64,000 nucleotides of DNA from Rhizophagus irregularis (Eukaryota; Glomeromycota; Glomeromycetes; Glomerales; Glomeraceae): NCBI RefSeq assembly GCF_026210795.1, contig NC_089439.1:4898001-4962000 (forward strand), written 5' to 3'. The translations under genes and the position numbers were made by a program. Positions 1 through 12,699 of this stretch are shown one piece after another. Numbering within the stretch: position 1 is the stretch's first letter; each line of letters begins with the position of its first letter. The notes below the pieces were generated by a model, which was not told where the DNA came from, made no database searches, and was given only the letters and a program-made list of their open reading frames with translations.

Positions 1-680
1 AAAGAAAATTCCAGAACATAATTTTGAATTAATAAGTCAATAGTACGCCTCACCGCCTACGTGCATTAATCTTGACCCACTTGTATTCTATATAAAAAAC
101 AGTTAAAGTATTGTCAATCGTCACACAAGCCAGATTTAACATAGTTTTACCGATCTTCATTGGCTTAACCTTTTTTGTAATTTTTGTAAATTTAAAACGG
201 TAGCATTAGTAATCAATTAATTTCAGTACGTCATTGTATAACGCATAATACGATTTATGCATGTATAGGCAAAATTATGTGCCGTAATTTATTATATCTA
301 TTTTTGTATTGAAATTAATTATGTTGAAAAAACCGAAATACTATAGTTTCGGTATTAAAATTTTCCGCAAAACTTCATTATTATATTACCAAAAAAGAAG
401 AAGGGATTAAAACTTTCTGCAAGCGATTCGGTTTAGCGGCATAACATGGAATTCGAATGCAGTTACCCGACAAGTTTGTTTTGCCGAATAAATTAATCTA
501 ACCAAAATTAAATTTAATTGTCAAAATCAAAATTTTGTGATAGAAAATTTTTAAAATGATTTTATTCTATGGTTGAATATTAAAATTTGATTTTGTAATT
601 AATTATAAAATAATTTAATACATTTAATAATTATAATTGCATTCAAATGAGAATATTATCCCGGAATGAGTCATATTGAT
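1..680. other. A+T-rich intergenic DNA
   Basis: I see no coding region, RNA gene or clear repeat in this stretch. Confidence 0.5.
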
Positions 681-1399
681 TCAATTTTTTGATTCTTCAT
701 CTTTAATTGTTCGTTCAAGTTGTCTTTTTTTTACATTCCATATATTTTTAAGTCCATTTAATGAGCGAAATTTTCCAAATTCTTTTTCTATTTCAGGTTG
801 TAAAAATTTCCATTGTATGTTGCCACCATTTGATTTTTGATGGTTTTCAACCCATTTATAAATGTATTCTTTCTCGTCACGAGTGAAAGGTTCGTGGTCA
901 ACTAAATAAAAAACGTTAATTTAAACGTAATTTTTTTTAAAAAAAAAGATAAAACAGTTAATTTAGACGTAATTTCTTTTTTTTTTTAAAAAAAAAGATA
1001 AAAAAAATATTGTAAACTCACGATGTGGATCAAGCATATTCCACCAACTATATTATAAAATTATTTTTAGTTTATTTTATGAAAAAGAATCTTTTCTAAC
1101 AAAAACAGCTTCAGTCGTTAATAACTTACTAATTACAAATTGCTTTTGGTTCATAACGATTCTTTAATTGTTTGCTTAACTGTACGAAAGGATTTTTAGG
1201 ATTTTTTCCGCGTTTATTCCATTCTTTCATATAATTTATAATAATTTTCTTGTCCTAAATAAAAGAAAAAAAAATTCAATATGAGAAAAAAAAATAAATA
1301 ATTAAATAAATTCGATTAATATAATACGAATAAATTAATTTGTCGTACGTCTGAATTTATAGTTTTGTTTATGTTATTCCTTCTCTCTATTTTCTTCAT
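681..1399 (-). CDS. Myb/SANT-like DNA-binding protein, four exons, about 140 aa
   Basis: I read four exons: 1349-1399, 1130-1254, a 26-nt micro-exon 1022-1047, and 681-901. They sum to 423 nt (140 codons plus stop) without a frame break, and all introns are GT-AG. The micro-exon encodes a Trp-Trp-Asn-Met-Leu-Asp-Pro segment that joins two helical, Trp-containing SANT-like halves. The second half has the DEKEYIYKWVENHQ segment, then WKFLQPEIEKEFGKF and a basic end. The layout, including the 26-nt micro-exon, is the same as in the genes at 40570-41418 and 52171-53098, so the three are paralogues. Such proteins presumably bind DNA in the nucleus; targets are unknown. The first exon is the least certain: its ATG, basic sequence and phase-0 donor fit, but conservation there is weak. 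Confidence 0.75.
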
Positions 1400-1696
1400 T
1401 TTGTGATAAAAAAAATGTTTTAGTTGTTACTCTTCGTTTGAAAAAATTTATTCATTCAATTTATATTTAAATTTGTATTCGCGTTGCGTCAGTTAGTATA
1501 ACATTATTAGATTCAACTAATAATTATAATGCTATGCAGATAGTTGCATGATTTAAACTGACAAATATAAATAAATAAATGTATGCATTAATGCAACATA
1601 TACATTAAAAAGTGCAGCATGACCTTTTGATTGTCTTTAAGCTTTTTTTGATTGTATTAAATTTTTAAAAAAGCATTTATTTTTGCCAAAATTTTC

Positions 1697-2035
1697 TCAA
1701 AGGAAATAATAAATAAGATAAGAAAAACAAAATGGAATTTCTCATCCTTTAATATAAATAAATAAGTAAATGTGAATGAAAAAAATGATGAACAAATTAA
1801 AAGATATATGAATGTATTTTTATATATAAATGCAGTCAGTATAATTACATATAACTTTGTCTTATCAAATTTAAAGGTACGTTATTTTTTTTTCATTTAT
1901 TATATGGAGAAAAAAGGCCAATGAAGTGCCGATTATACTATTTTATTTGCATATTCTAGAAAATTTTCTCATTATAGTTACAAAAATGCTTTAGCCTTTT
2001 TTTATTGTTAATAATGAACTTTGTTCATGAGTATC
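1697..2035 (+). repeat. Dispersed direct repeat, copy 1
   Basis: About 320 bp align by eye with 24010-24320 in the same orientation. Shared landmarks are CATCCTTTAATATA, GTGAATGAAAAAAAT, TATATGGAGAAAAA, TTTTATTTGCATATT and AATGAACTTTG, in the same order, with small indels. The two copies lie outside the two ends of the 17-kb candidate element. Confidence 0.6.
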
Positions 2036-2201
2036 GAGAAAAAAGTTGATCACGTAAAACATCTGCAATGTATATTATTCCTAAAATCAAATGTGTATTT
2101 TTAATTTACAAATGAAAAAAATTCTTATACAATCGGTTATTACGTACATTATACTAAAAATAATCGAATTTGCTAGAAACATCATATTTGAACGACTTTT
2201 G

Positions 2202-2209
2202 TATAAATA
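2202..2209 (+). promoter_or_regulatory. TATA-box-like sequence before a small ORF
   Basis: TATAAATA lies about 45 bp before the ATG at 2249. Spacing and sequence fit a fungal core promoter, but TATA-like strings are common in DNA this A+T-rich. Confidence 0.3.
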
Positions 2210-2248
2210 AAAAGCACCTATTATATCTACAAAATAGAACATTTAGAA

Positions 2249-2344
2249 ATGATCGACAGAACACAGATCGTGGGTGCTAAAAAACGTAAAAAACGGAATT
2301 CTGAATCAATTTCACGACCGGGAAGGCGCAATCACTTGCTTTAA
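2249..2344 (+). CDS. Small basic ORF, 31 aa, or a first exon
   Basis: An ATG-to-TAA frame of 32 codons encodes a peptide with an AKKRKKR cluster that looks like a nuclear localisation signal, followed by a Ser/Arg-containing tail. I recognise no family. A TATA-like sequence lies just upstream, and the stretch has more G+C than its surroundings, which is why I list it. It may be a remnant of a longer nuclear protein gene or a first exon. I could not find a continuing exon. Confidence 0.3.
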   Translation: MIDRTQIVGAKKRKKRNSESISRPGRRNHLL

Positions 2345-4497
2345 ATAGTAAATTCATATTATTTTTAAATTAACTACTAATTTTTATAAATTCTTTTATT
2401 CTTAAAATTAATTTGAGATGATCCTATAATAATGCAATAGAAAAATCCATTTGTCGCTCTTAATGGGTTGATTAAACTTTTAGTTATTTATTGATTAGGC
2501 TCCTTTTTTCTGAAAATCAGTATATAATAATGAAATATAGTTAGTAATGATAGTCTTTTTTTTTCACATGTAATAAAATCATTTTTATTTTTGTTTGTTC
2601 ATCTCGGATTTGTTATATTAAATCGGAGAGTTAAATTTTATTTATAGTTAATAAACAATACTTTTATATTCATTGATTTGTTCTATTTTTGGTTATAATT
2701 ATTATTGTAACAAATCTGAAACTAAAAGAACAAAGAAGTATCGGTACAAATCATTTTCTTACCAAATATGAAAAAAATTTCAATATCTAAGTTGTTTGCT
2801 TTCTAACAAAAACTTTGTGATAGAACAAATTTATACAAAAGCGAGAAAAAAGTGAAAATATTAACGATTTATTATAATTATATCGTTATTAATCTGCTTA
2901 AAATATTGAGAAGAACGAGTATACTAATTCCGTTATTTAACGGCGGGGAGGCTTAATGTTTGTCGTGTTTAATGGAAGGTCCAATTAGAAGAGTGGATCT
3001 TACTAGTGTCGCAACTTCAAAATCATACTACATCAGTTTATCTTAGTCATCCTTCAGTAGTATATCTTTCATTACTGAACGCTCCAAATGTTTTCGAGAC
3101 CGTTAACGCAAACGATATTTCAATTATAAAATGTCATCAGCCAAAAAGCCAGAGCTTTAAAATAGCAATATATTCTCTTGAATAAGGTCCTTATATTTTC
3201 TTTAAGTAATTACCCTTCAGTTTAATAAAAAAAGGAATATATGAAAAAAAAAGAAAGAGATAATTTTCCTCGAATATAATTATGATCACGTGATTATTCT
3301 ATTTTCGACTTTTCGTCGATATGTTTCAGGTTTGGTTCGTCTGTCTGGGTATTTTTACGATAGTCAGGGGAACCAGTAGTTCTTTTCAGTTTGTAATTCT
3401 TTTGTATCAATGGTTTTACTGTTTATTTAATGAAATTGACTTATAATCTTAGTGCAAAAAAAAACTAAGAACTTTAGTTTGTAAATTAAGGTACACGAGA
3501 ATAATACACACGTAATCAGTTTGTTCTTGGCACAAAGTTTATAAAACAAAAGTTATATCATATGGGCCGATTGGAAAAATAAAGCCAATTAATATTTAAG
3601 TTCAGTTGATGGGTTCATTAATAACTGATGGGTTACTTATTGTCATTAGCATATAAAATTACAGGGGGCTTTTCTGATCAGCCGATATGTAAAATCATAT
3701 TCAATACGTAATATTGATCGGGAATGAGGTTTTCATCAAAGAAAACTTAATAAAGTAATTTCCGCTAGATGTCGTGGCCAATTTTCATCCAATCGCAAAT
3801 TATTACACAGCCTCTATGATTTATTTGTAAAAAATAAATAAGTTTTCAACGTAAAAAAATATATTATTTTGAAATTTCTCTTTCAAATTTCTCTTTCATT
3901 TAAAAAAAAAAATTCTTCTTATTTATTTTATGAAATATGAATTCAAATAATAATACTACACAAGTCAATGCATACTTTTAACACTTTGATATTAAAACTT
4001 TTAATACTGCGACTTATGTACCTCAAAACACTACATATGAATTTTATTCCATATGTATCGTTTTACATATCCCGTATTACATCTAAATAATGATTTAAAT
4101 CTATCTTAGTTGATTTGTAGACTACACAACACAGTAATGAGCCAGGATTAAACTCTTAACTTTGTTCCAATGTGAATTATATTCGTGGTATACTCAATTC
4201 CAGGGTATTGATCATCAATCTGTGCGATGATGCAATAACAGATAAGAACCGATCACAAATAAAAAAAGGCGTTTACGCTAATCGCTGGTCCAATAGATCG
4301 TATATATAAAAGTTTTTTTGGTTGTGAACTAGGCTGACAATTTTCATCGAAGCTGAACGACAATTGTTTCGGTAATAATTTCTGAGGTACATAACAAGCA
4401 AGCCCGAACTCAAATTTGACGATTATTTATTTATATTTATATTAAAATAAGATAATTTTTTTATTAATATTAATCAAGGTTGACTATTTGAGAACAA
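2345..4497. other. Gene-free A+T-rich DNA
   Basis: Both strands were read. Only short, low-complexity frames are present, and nothing resembles a known protein. It ends at the left end of the candidate 17-kb element. Confidence 0.45.
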
Positions 4498-4500
4498 TTG

Positions 4501-4514
4501 CCCTATGAAAAAAG
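4501..4514 (+). repeat. Left terminal inverted repeat of the 17-kb candidate
   Basis: CCCTATGAAAAAAG, matched exactly in inverted orientation at 21766-21779, with TTG immediately outside. Confidence 0.6.
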
Positions 4515-4685
4515 CCTGTGTGATTTTTGTTGAAAAAACATCCAATTAAATTCACTATGATTTCTGTATATTTGACCATACAATAATTGTGCTAAAAATT
4601 GCAATAAATCACACAATAGTTGTATGGCAATCATACAATAATCATCCAATTTATGACCTGATTTTATATAATTATTGTCTAATTT

Positions 4686-4891
4686 TTGAGCCAAATTTTG
4701 GGCCGAATTTTAGGAATTATTCTGGGCCGAATTTAGAAATTATTGTGAGCCGAATTTTAGGAATTATTAGGAATTATTATGGCCGAATTTAGGAATTATT
4801 GTGGGCCGAATTATTAAGAATTATTATGGCAAATTTAGGAATTATTGTAAGCCGAATTTAGGAATTATTGTGGGCCGAATTTTAGGAATTA
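4686..4891 (+). repeat. Subterminal minisatellite, units of about 24 bp
   Basis: About nine imperfect units of the type GGGCCGAATTTAGGAATTAT lie 185 bp inside the left end of the candidate element. Unit length varies, with internal duplications of GGAATTATTA. CACTA-type transposons often carry subterminal repeats that bind transposase; whether these do so is inference. Confidence 0.7.
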
Positions 4892-6246
4892 TGATTACAG
4901 TAAGTTAAAATTTGGTCAGTAACGATTAACGACAAGCAAATTTATAAAGTGAAATTATGGATTTTTATTAATTTAATATACAAAATAAAACACTATATTT
5001 GATATGAATTATAAATGTAGAAAACTATAAAAAAATATAAATATATATATATAATAATTCATAAATAATATACTATCGCTGTATTAGATATAAACTATAA
5101 ATTAAAACTATAAATGTATAAAGAAAATAAAATCAAATATTAAAGAAAGTAAAGTAAATTATTGGTATAAGTAAATTATTAATATTAAAAATAAAAAAGT
5201 ATGAAGTTAGTAAAGAAAGCAAAATTAGAATTAGTAAGTAGTATGGAAAGTAAATTGTTAGCATTTGTTAGCGTTAGTAATAATAAAAAAAAGAAAGTAA
5301 AATAAATTATTGTAAGTAAATTATTAATATTAAAAATAAAAAAGTATGAAGTTAATAAAGAAAGCAAATTAGTAAGTAGTATGGAAAGTAATTGTTAGCG
5401 TTTGTTAGCGTTAGTAATAATAAAAAAAGTATAAAGTTAGTGAAAAAAGCAAGTTAGTAATTGAAATGTAAAAAAGTTAGAAAATAAATAAAAGGATAAA
5501 AAAAATAAATTTTCTTACCGAAAAGAAAGTTTGAAGAAAAAAAGTTTGAAGAAAAGAAAGTTTGAAGAAAAGAAAGTTTGAAGAAAAAAAGTTTGAAGAA
5601 AAAAAAGGTTAAAAAAAATAAACAAATATTTTCTGCGTAGTGAAAAAAGTAAGTTAGTAATGTAAAAAAGTTAAAAAATAAATTCTGCGTAGTGAAAAAA
5701 GTAAGTTAGTAATGTAAAAAAGTTAAAAAATAAATAAACGAAAAGAAAAGTTTGAAGAAAAAAGAAAAAAAGTTTGAAGAAATAAAAAAATAAACAAATA
5801 TTTTCTGCGTTATATTTATTATTTATTTTGATGATCAGATCACGTGGTATAATATAATTTAATTTTAATTGGACGATCAGATCACGTGTATTATATACAT
5901 AATTTTAATTGGACAATTTCTTTTATTTTCCAAACTAACCGGATAAGTAGTGACACAAAATTTTAACTAACGAAAAATGAACTTTTAAACTTTAATTTTG
6001 CATTAGTTACAAAATTTCATTACAAAAGCAATACGACAACACAAAAATTTACTTTATTTAAAATATATATGCATATTATGTATGTTATCTCTAATTTATG
6101 AAATAAAATAAAATATTAGTATTTGTAACTAATTAATTTCAAATTAAATAACTTACTTTATTATTTTCGTTATAATCTAAAATAAAAATAAAAATTAATT
6201 GATTATTATAAAAAATTTTTTGTAATATAAAATGAAAAAATAAATA
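4892..6246. repeat. A-rich tandem and nested repeats, no gene
   Basis: A unit of about 150 bp (5165-5315, again from about 5317) contains TATGAAGTTAGTAAAGAAAG and GTTAGCGTTAGTAATAAT. Units of about 16 bp built on GAAAAGAAAGTTTGAA repeat from 5518 to 5610 and again from 5740. A block of about 51 bp with TCTGCGTAGTGAAAAAAGTA is doubled at 5636-5740. Near 5841 and 5883 a GATCAGATCACGTG box is doubled. The rest is A+T-rich without a reading frame. Confidence 0.6.
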
Positions 6247-7395
6247 TTAATTATTACCTTTTCGCGGTTGATTGGAAATCTGCCCAGATTTTTTTCTTTC
6301 ATTTTTTTTCTTCCCGCTCTTTTCGCTGGCATTTGTATTGCCAACGTCTGTACTATTATCATTTTTTTTCTTTCCGCTCTTTCCGCTGACATTTGTATTG
6401 GTATTGTCAACGTCTGTATTATTATCATTTTTTTTCTTTCTGCTCTTTCCGCTGACATTTGTATTGGTATCGTCAACGTCTGTATTATTATCGTTATTAT
6501 CAGACTTCAAGAAAAGTTTAAAAGAGATATAACTGAAGTTAAAAATATGTTTTTAACAAAATGCTTATACTATATATATTATACCTTATCTGATAAATCA
6601 TCTGCAGTTCCACTACTACTAATGACCACTTTGTTTTTAATTTTATCTCTAGTGATCACTGATTTATTCTTTTTTAAAATAACTTCCGTTTCCTTCTTCT
6701 TTAGTTTTTTTTGGTGGGCACCTTTTATAAAATTCAAAAATTAATACGTATTTATTTTTATAAATAAATATAATTCAAAAGATGAAATTATTATTTACGT
6801 TTATTGTTCATCGAGCGGCGAAATAATTCTTTGATAGCCCAATCTCCTGTTGTTTTGGGAAAATGACTATTATTCCCTTTGAACTGAAAAAAAAATTTTG
6901 TTAAATGTATTATAAATGTATTGATTTAAAGTATGATTAATTTACAATATACTCACCTTCTCGATAATTTTTAATATTGCTCTCCTCTCCTGCTTTTCCC
7001 AGGACATTTCAACATCGATATACGCTTCAATTAGGTCACGTATACTTGACTAGTAAAATATATAAAAGTTAAATCCTAAAATGATAATACATGAATTATA
7101 TCAACAATTACATATTTATATATTACAAACTTTGTAACCATTAAATTCCTCATTAGTCAGGTTTAAAATTTTTGCAATATTAATGTAAGCACCGGTTGGT
7201 TTGGAAATTGATACAGTTTCATCCACCACTTTTTCTAGAATTCTCTATATTTATAATTAAAACTTAATGTTAAAAAGAGATCAAACTGCAATATAAATGC
7301 TAAAATTAACTTACATTTTGTTGAACAGGAAGATCTGACGATTTTTTTGATTGATTAAGAACGGTTATTTTATTTAATTTTTTGTTAGTAGCCAT
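6247..7395 (-). CDS. Hypothetical protein with Lys-rich repeat tail, six exons, 255 aa
   Basis: Six exons give an unbroken frame of 768 nt: 7315-7395, 7131-7244, 6957-7049, 6799-6883, 6585-6721, 6247-6504. Donors and acceptors are all GT/AG, and the phases agree at every junction. The N-terminal half (about residues 28-125) looks helical and globular, with a segment PTGAYINIAKILNLTNEEF and then DWAIKELFRRSMNNKR. The C-terminal third has three tandem units of about 20-22 residues, each an Asn/Asp/Thr stretch ending in GKSGKKK, and a basic end. I do not recognise the family. The Lys-rich tail suggests a nuclear protein. The gene diverges from the transposase gene across the repeated upstream region 7490-8820 and may be an accessory gene of the same element. 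Confidence 0.7.
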
Positions 7396-7489
7396 AACAA
7401 AAAAATCCAAATGTAATGAAGAGAAATTCAGATAGAACGAAGAAAACGAAGAAAAAAGAATGAATTAAATTTCTCTGAATTTATATTAA

Positions 7490-8820
7490 CTTGACGAGGT
7501 TTTTTTTTTAAAAAAAAAGGTAGAAACATTAGCGATTTTTCCTAAAAAGAAAAGATAAACGAATAATTTTTTTTTTTAAAAAAAAGGCAGAAACATCATC
7601 GACATTTCTTAAAAAAGAAAAATACAATGATCAAATTTTTTTTCTAAAAAAAATTGATAGCGATATTGTGTACAAAAAAGGAATATAAAAGGGTTTTTAT
7701 AACATCTATTTTTAGCTATTTCAACAGTTACGGTAGAGTTTTTTAAATAAAGAATAATAAAATGAATAAACGATACAAATTATTATAACAAATTATTATA
7801 ATCGTGTGTGACTTAATAAAAATATGAAGATTTCCCACTAGATTTAGTATTAATATTTTTTGGGAAGTTGTTTCCTATTTTTTTTTTTTTTTTTTTAAAA
7901 AAAAAAAGTAGAAACATTATCGATTTTCTTAAGATTTTTTAAAAAAAATTGACAATATTTGACAGCAATATTGTATACAAAAAAGGAATACAAAAGTGAC
8001 AATATTTGACAGTAATATTGTATACAAAAAAGGAATACAAAAAGGGGTTTTTCATCATAAGACTTCAACCAAAGACCAAAGTTTCTTAAAGCGATCTTTT
8101 TTTTTTTAAAAAAAAAGAACAATCTTTTTTTTAAAAAATGACAGCATTCGAAGTACAAAAAAGGAATACAAAGGAGGTTTTCATATCTATTTTAAAATTA
8201 CACAGCCATTTTATCATAAGATTTTAACCCCTATAAAAAATTTTTATCCGAATTTTTCCATTATTTCTCCGTGTCTTCCGTGTCTTCCATAAAAATTCCG
8301 TGAAAATGATACATTCACGAATATCGAGATGAAAATTTCCATGATTTAAAGCTATTATTAATTCTATTAAAATGATACATTCATAAAAAAAAACATGGAA
8401 AGATAAAATACGGATCATATTTTTACAGGAATGTAATACTTATTTAAAATAATAGTTATTTAATTTGATGAATAATTGTTGACGTAAAAATATATTTTTT
8501 TTGACGACAAAAAAATAGTGATAGTATTACTGTAGATTAAGTGTTAGATCCTCGAACGAGGATAATTTTTTTTAAGATGATTAATCCGTCGTTAATCGCA
8601 ACAAAATAAATGGGTGTGTAATACTGGTGTAAAGATGTATGTAAAGAGATATGTATAATGCTTTTTTTTAAAAAAAAAAATAGGCAGAAACATTATCAAT
8701 TGTTCTTAAAAAAAAAAAATCTTTTTTTTAATACAATATTCGAAGTACAAAAAAGGAATACAAAAGGAGTTTTCATCTATTTTTAAATTACACAGCCATC
8801 TTAAAACGACAGGAATATTT
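7490..8820. promoter_or_regulatory. Tandemly duplicated promoter-like cassettes between divergent genes
   Basis: This gene-free stretch holds about five copies of a module. Each has a T-run/A-run palindrome, then GCAGAAACATTATCGATTTT or a variant, then AAAAAAGGAATAYAAAAGGG. The copy at 7675-7690 contains a true TATAAAAG. The others (near 7985, 8030, 8155, 8750) read TACAAAAG. Two copies continue into ATTACACAGCCAT, so duplication covered the following bases too. The same AAAAAAGGAATRCRAAAGG motif occurs before the P450 start (about 32750). I infer core-promoter duplicates; no transcription start can be read from sequence alone. Confidence 0.45.
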
Positions 8821-9003
8821 GTGTACAAATTATTCCAAATAAAGATAAATCAAAATTTTTTAGCTTATAAAATCTGAAACATAAATTTTATGCAGTGTGA
8901 AAAAAAAAAAGTATTTTAGTTTTTAATTTTTATAAATCTTGTATAGTGTAAAAAAAAAGTGTTTATTTTTTATAAATTGTGAAAAAAAAGTATTGGAAAA
9001 AAA

Positions 9004-12000
9004 ATGTCGAATAATAAAGTATTATGTATATGTTCCAAATGTAAAAAAAAAGGATCAGATAATATTGGTAAATATGTGCATCCTACTACCAAATGGAGAC
9101 ATATTAAAAATGCAAAAAAGAATTATAATTTTAGCGACAACGATGATGATAGCGACGATGACGATAGCGATAATGATGATAATAATAATAATAATAACGA
9201 TCATGACGACGATAATAACGATAACGATAATGATGATAATAATAACGACCACGACAAAGACCACGATGACGATAACGATCACGATGACGACCACGATAAT
9301 GATGGCGATAATGATGATAATAATAACGACTACGACGATAATAATCATGATGATAATAATGTAGAATATAAACAGTAAGTATTAAGGAGAATATTTCTGT
9401 TATTCGTTAACTAATAATGATTATTAAATGTTTTATATTATATTTTAATTGTAATGATGATAGGAGGAATGAATTTGATAATAGATCTTCAAGATCTCCT
9501 ACTCCCGTTCTCATGGTAATTGATGATGATTGCTATGATGACAATCAAGAACACCATGACAATCGTGACAATTCTGATGAAAAAACAGAATCATCAACTG
9601 CAACTGAATCTGAATCTTATGAAAGTTTATATGATTCTTTTGATGATAATAATACGTTTGAAGTATTACAAAAAGGACTATATAGTAGCGATAATGAATC
9701 ATCTGATGACGGTATTAATTTAACAGAAGGTAATATACGCAATATTTATTTATTTATTTAAAATTATTTATTATTAATGCAAATACATATTATTTGTAGG
9801 GTCTAATATTGTAGGGTCTAATATTAATAGTATTAATGATGAAGTTGCTAGAGGTTTACGTCTTCTTGAAGTAAAAACTCGACAAAATATTACTGATGCA
9901 GCCTTTAAAGAAATTGTTACTGCAGCTAGTGGTAATTTTACAAGTCAATATACACTAATAAAAACACTTAAAAATATAGTTCCTATTAAACCAATTTGGG
10001 TTGATATGTGCATAAATTCATGCTGCGCTTTTACTGGTAATTTGGAAACATTAAATAAATGTACCTATTGTAAAGCTGAACGTTATCAAGAAGGAGGACG
10101 ACCAAGAGCACAAGTAGCATATTTTTCAATTCAGAATCGATTTAAAATTCAATATCAAGATCCAACACGCGCAAAACAATTATGTTATCGTTCTGAATAT
10201 ATTACCAGAGAAGATAATGGTGCTATTGGCGATGTATTTGACGGCTCACAATATAAATATCTATCCCAAGAGGGATATTTTCAAAACGATCGTGATATTG
10301 CACTTTTAGGTTCTGTTGACGGTTATCAACTATTCAAACAAAAATGTGATGATTGTTGGATAGTTTTATTTATTAATGCTAATTTGCCACCCCATCAACG
10401 TGTAAAAAAAGAAAATTTACTTATTACTTCAATCATCCCGGGTCCTAAAGCTCCAAAAAATTTTAATTCTTTTATGAAACCAATAGTTGAAGAATTATGC
10501 TTATTAAATGGTAATTTTAATTATATACATTATGATAAAACTTAATGATAAAAAAAAATATATATTAAAAATAATTGTAAATTTGTAGATGGTGTTGAAT
10601 GCTATGATAGTGCTACGAATGAGAATTTCCTCCTAAAAGTTACGGTACTTTCCTGGTCTGGAGATACTCCCGGATTGTCAAAACTTGCTTGCTTAACTGG
10701 ACATAATTCATACATGGCATGTCGTTACTGTAATCTTCGAGGGATATATAACAATCAAATATATTATCCTACAACACCACCATCAATTGAAACATATAAA
10801 ACTTATAATCCATCAGATTTACCAAAAAGAACTCATAGAGATTATAAGACAAGAATTGAACAAATAACGACAATACCGCCATCAAGAACACACGATACAT
10901 TAATTTCTGATTTAGGTAAATAATAAATCTATTGCAACATAATTTTTTTTACTATAAAATTAATAATTATTATTTTGAAATAGGTGTTACAGGACGTAGT
11001 GTATTATTAGAAATAGAAACAACTCGATTTCCTACATGTTTTCCAATAGATATTATGCATTTGTTTTATGAAAACATCGCATTATATATGTTAAAACATT
11101 GGATGGGTTGTTTTTTTAAAGATTCTATTCTTAATGATCAGCCATATGTAATTAACAACAAACAATGGACTGAGATTGGGATTGAAATGGAAACTGTAAG
11201 AAAATCCATTCCAACTGATTTTGGTCGACCACCACGAAATATCTTACATCACCATAATGGTTACAAAGCAGAGGAGTGGGCTTCATGGATAACCTTATAT
11301 TCTTTACCTTTATTAAAAGATCGTTTGCCGGCAAAATATCTTAAAGGTTAGTCCTTTTTTGTTAAAGCTGTTCAGCTTTGTCAAAAACGAGTATTATCTT
11401 TACATGATCAAGAAGAAATAAGGAAATTATTATTGCTATTTTATCAACATTATGAACGGTATATATATTACAACATTTATTTTATTTATTTGAATCTTTA
11501 TTGTTTTTTTATTAAAATAATATTATTTTTAGTTATTATTATCAGTTTTTGGCTGCCCGACTAAGTGTAATGAAAGTATGCTTTCATTATATTTTACATG
11601 TTGCTGATAGCATTCAGGATACTGGACCATGTTGGTCAACATGGCAGTTTCCTATGGAACGTACTTGTGGAATGTTACAACCGCTAGCAAAATCACGTCT
11701 CCATCCATATAAAAATCTAACAAACAATGTATATTTGTTAGAATTATTTAATAATTTGTGTTATTTTAGAAAATTTTATGATCAGATTTTTCCTTCTATA
11801 CCTTGTAAAGAGTATAAAGAACACCTGGTTTATACAAATCAGAATTATGAAGAAGAATTTCAATGGCCTTCTAAAACATATACTCTTACATTCCAAGAAG
11901 TTAAAAAAATAAAAGATCATTTATCTGTAATAGATAATCGTGCATCAGGAATGCGATTAAATGTATGTATATTATTTTATCTTTAATTTTAAAGTTAAAT

Positions 12001-12522
12001 ATTGACTAATATTTACATTTTTTAGGATTTTGAAACCAACGGAACAAAATTTGGTCATTTAATAACTTCCGATGGTCGAGTAATTGGATCAGAGTGGATA
12101 CGTAGAAATAAAGACTGGGCACGAATTAATTACACTGTTTTGGTTAGTATTTTATAATATAATTATATAAAATAATCATTTATTAAATTTTGAAGTTTTA
12201 TTTAATAATTTTATTTTAGACCCGTTTAGAAATTGACAAATGGGCACACTTACCAAGTGCAATCCCGGAATTTGTAACTAAATCATTTTACGCCCAGGTT
12301 AATTATTTTTTTTTATACGAATATATGGATCAGAAAATAATGCTAGCGAACGTAACATGGACAAATGAAGTTAATGAAGATTCATTAGGTACAACTTCCT
12401 TTGTAGGTGATGGTTCTACACAATTTATTGATGTTACTGCAATCAATAGATGTGTAGGTTTTATGAAATTGGGACGTAAAACATATATTATTGATAAGGA
12501 ATGTATGGAAGAATGGGAATAA
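9004..12522 (+). CDS. Tnp2-family (CACTA superfamily) transposase, eight exons, one internal TAG
   Basis: Exons: 9004-9374, 9464-9729, 9800-10510, 10589-10915, 10984-11458, 11533-11962, 12026-12142, 12220-12522. They total exactly 3000 nt and stay in frame, so the intended product is about 999 aa. Order: a short Cys/Lys start, an Asp/Asn-rich acidic stretch (roughly residues 45-120), a second acidic stretch, then the Tnp2 region: Cys pairs (CINSCCAFTG, CTYCKAERY), LLGSVDGYQLF, NLPPHQRVKKENLL, IIPGPKAPKNF, then a CRYC pair, FPIDIMHLFYENI, and MERTCGMLQPLAKSRLHPY. These match the order of conserved blocks known in Tnp2/En-Spm transposases. An in-frame TAG at 11349-11351 (codon 681) interrupts the frame, so this copy is probably inactive unless read through or misassembled. 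The start at 9004 gives the acidic N-terminus in frame with the rest. Confidence 0.8.
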
Positions 12523-12568
12523 TAATTTAATTAAAAATTGTCTATTTAGTCAAATGGTAAATTGAGTA

Positions 12569-12596
12569 TTTCGATGTAAACGGATTTACATCGAAA
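12569..12596 (+). terminator. Perfect 12-bp hairpin after the transposase gene
   Basis: TTTCGATGTAAA, loop CGGA, then its exact reverse complement, 46 bp after the stop codon. It could form in the 3' UTR and affect RNA end formation or stability. Function is inference; eukaryotic termination does not need such a hairpin. Confidence 0.35.
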
Positions 12597-12613
12597 GATA
12601 TGCGATGTGCATG

Positions 12614-12699
12614 TCGGATTTTCTTAAATAGTGAGTTTAGTAAATAAATTCTTATTTCGGATTTTCTTAAATAGTGAGTTTAGTAAATAAATTCTTATT
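12614..12699 (+). repeat. 43-bp tandem duplication
   Basis: Two nearly identical copies in tandem of a 43-bp unit containing TTCTTAAATAGTGAGTTTAG. The surrounding 12597-13105 has no gene. Confidence 0.8.

Larger units (their letters stand above)
1400..2248. other. Intergenic DNA with a dispersed repeat
   Basis: No gene is seen. The stretch 1697-2035 resembles 24010-24320 (listed separately). Confidence 0.4.

Noticed and set aside
9055-9348. Ile/Val-rich minus-strand ORF
   Set aside because: Antisense of the Asp/Asn-rich exon 1 of the transposase.
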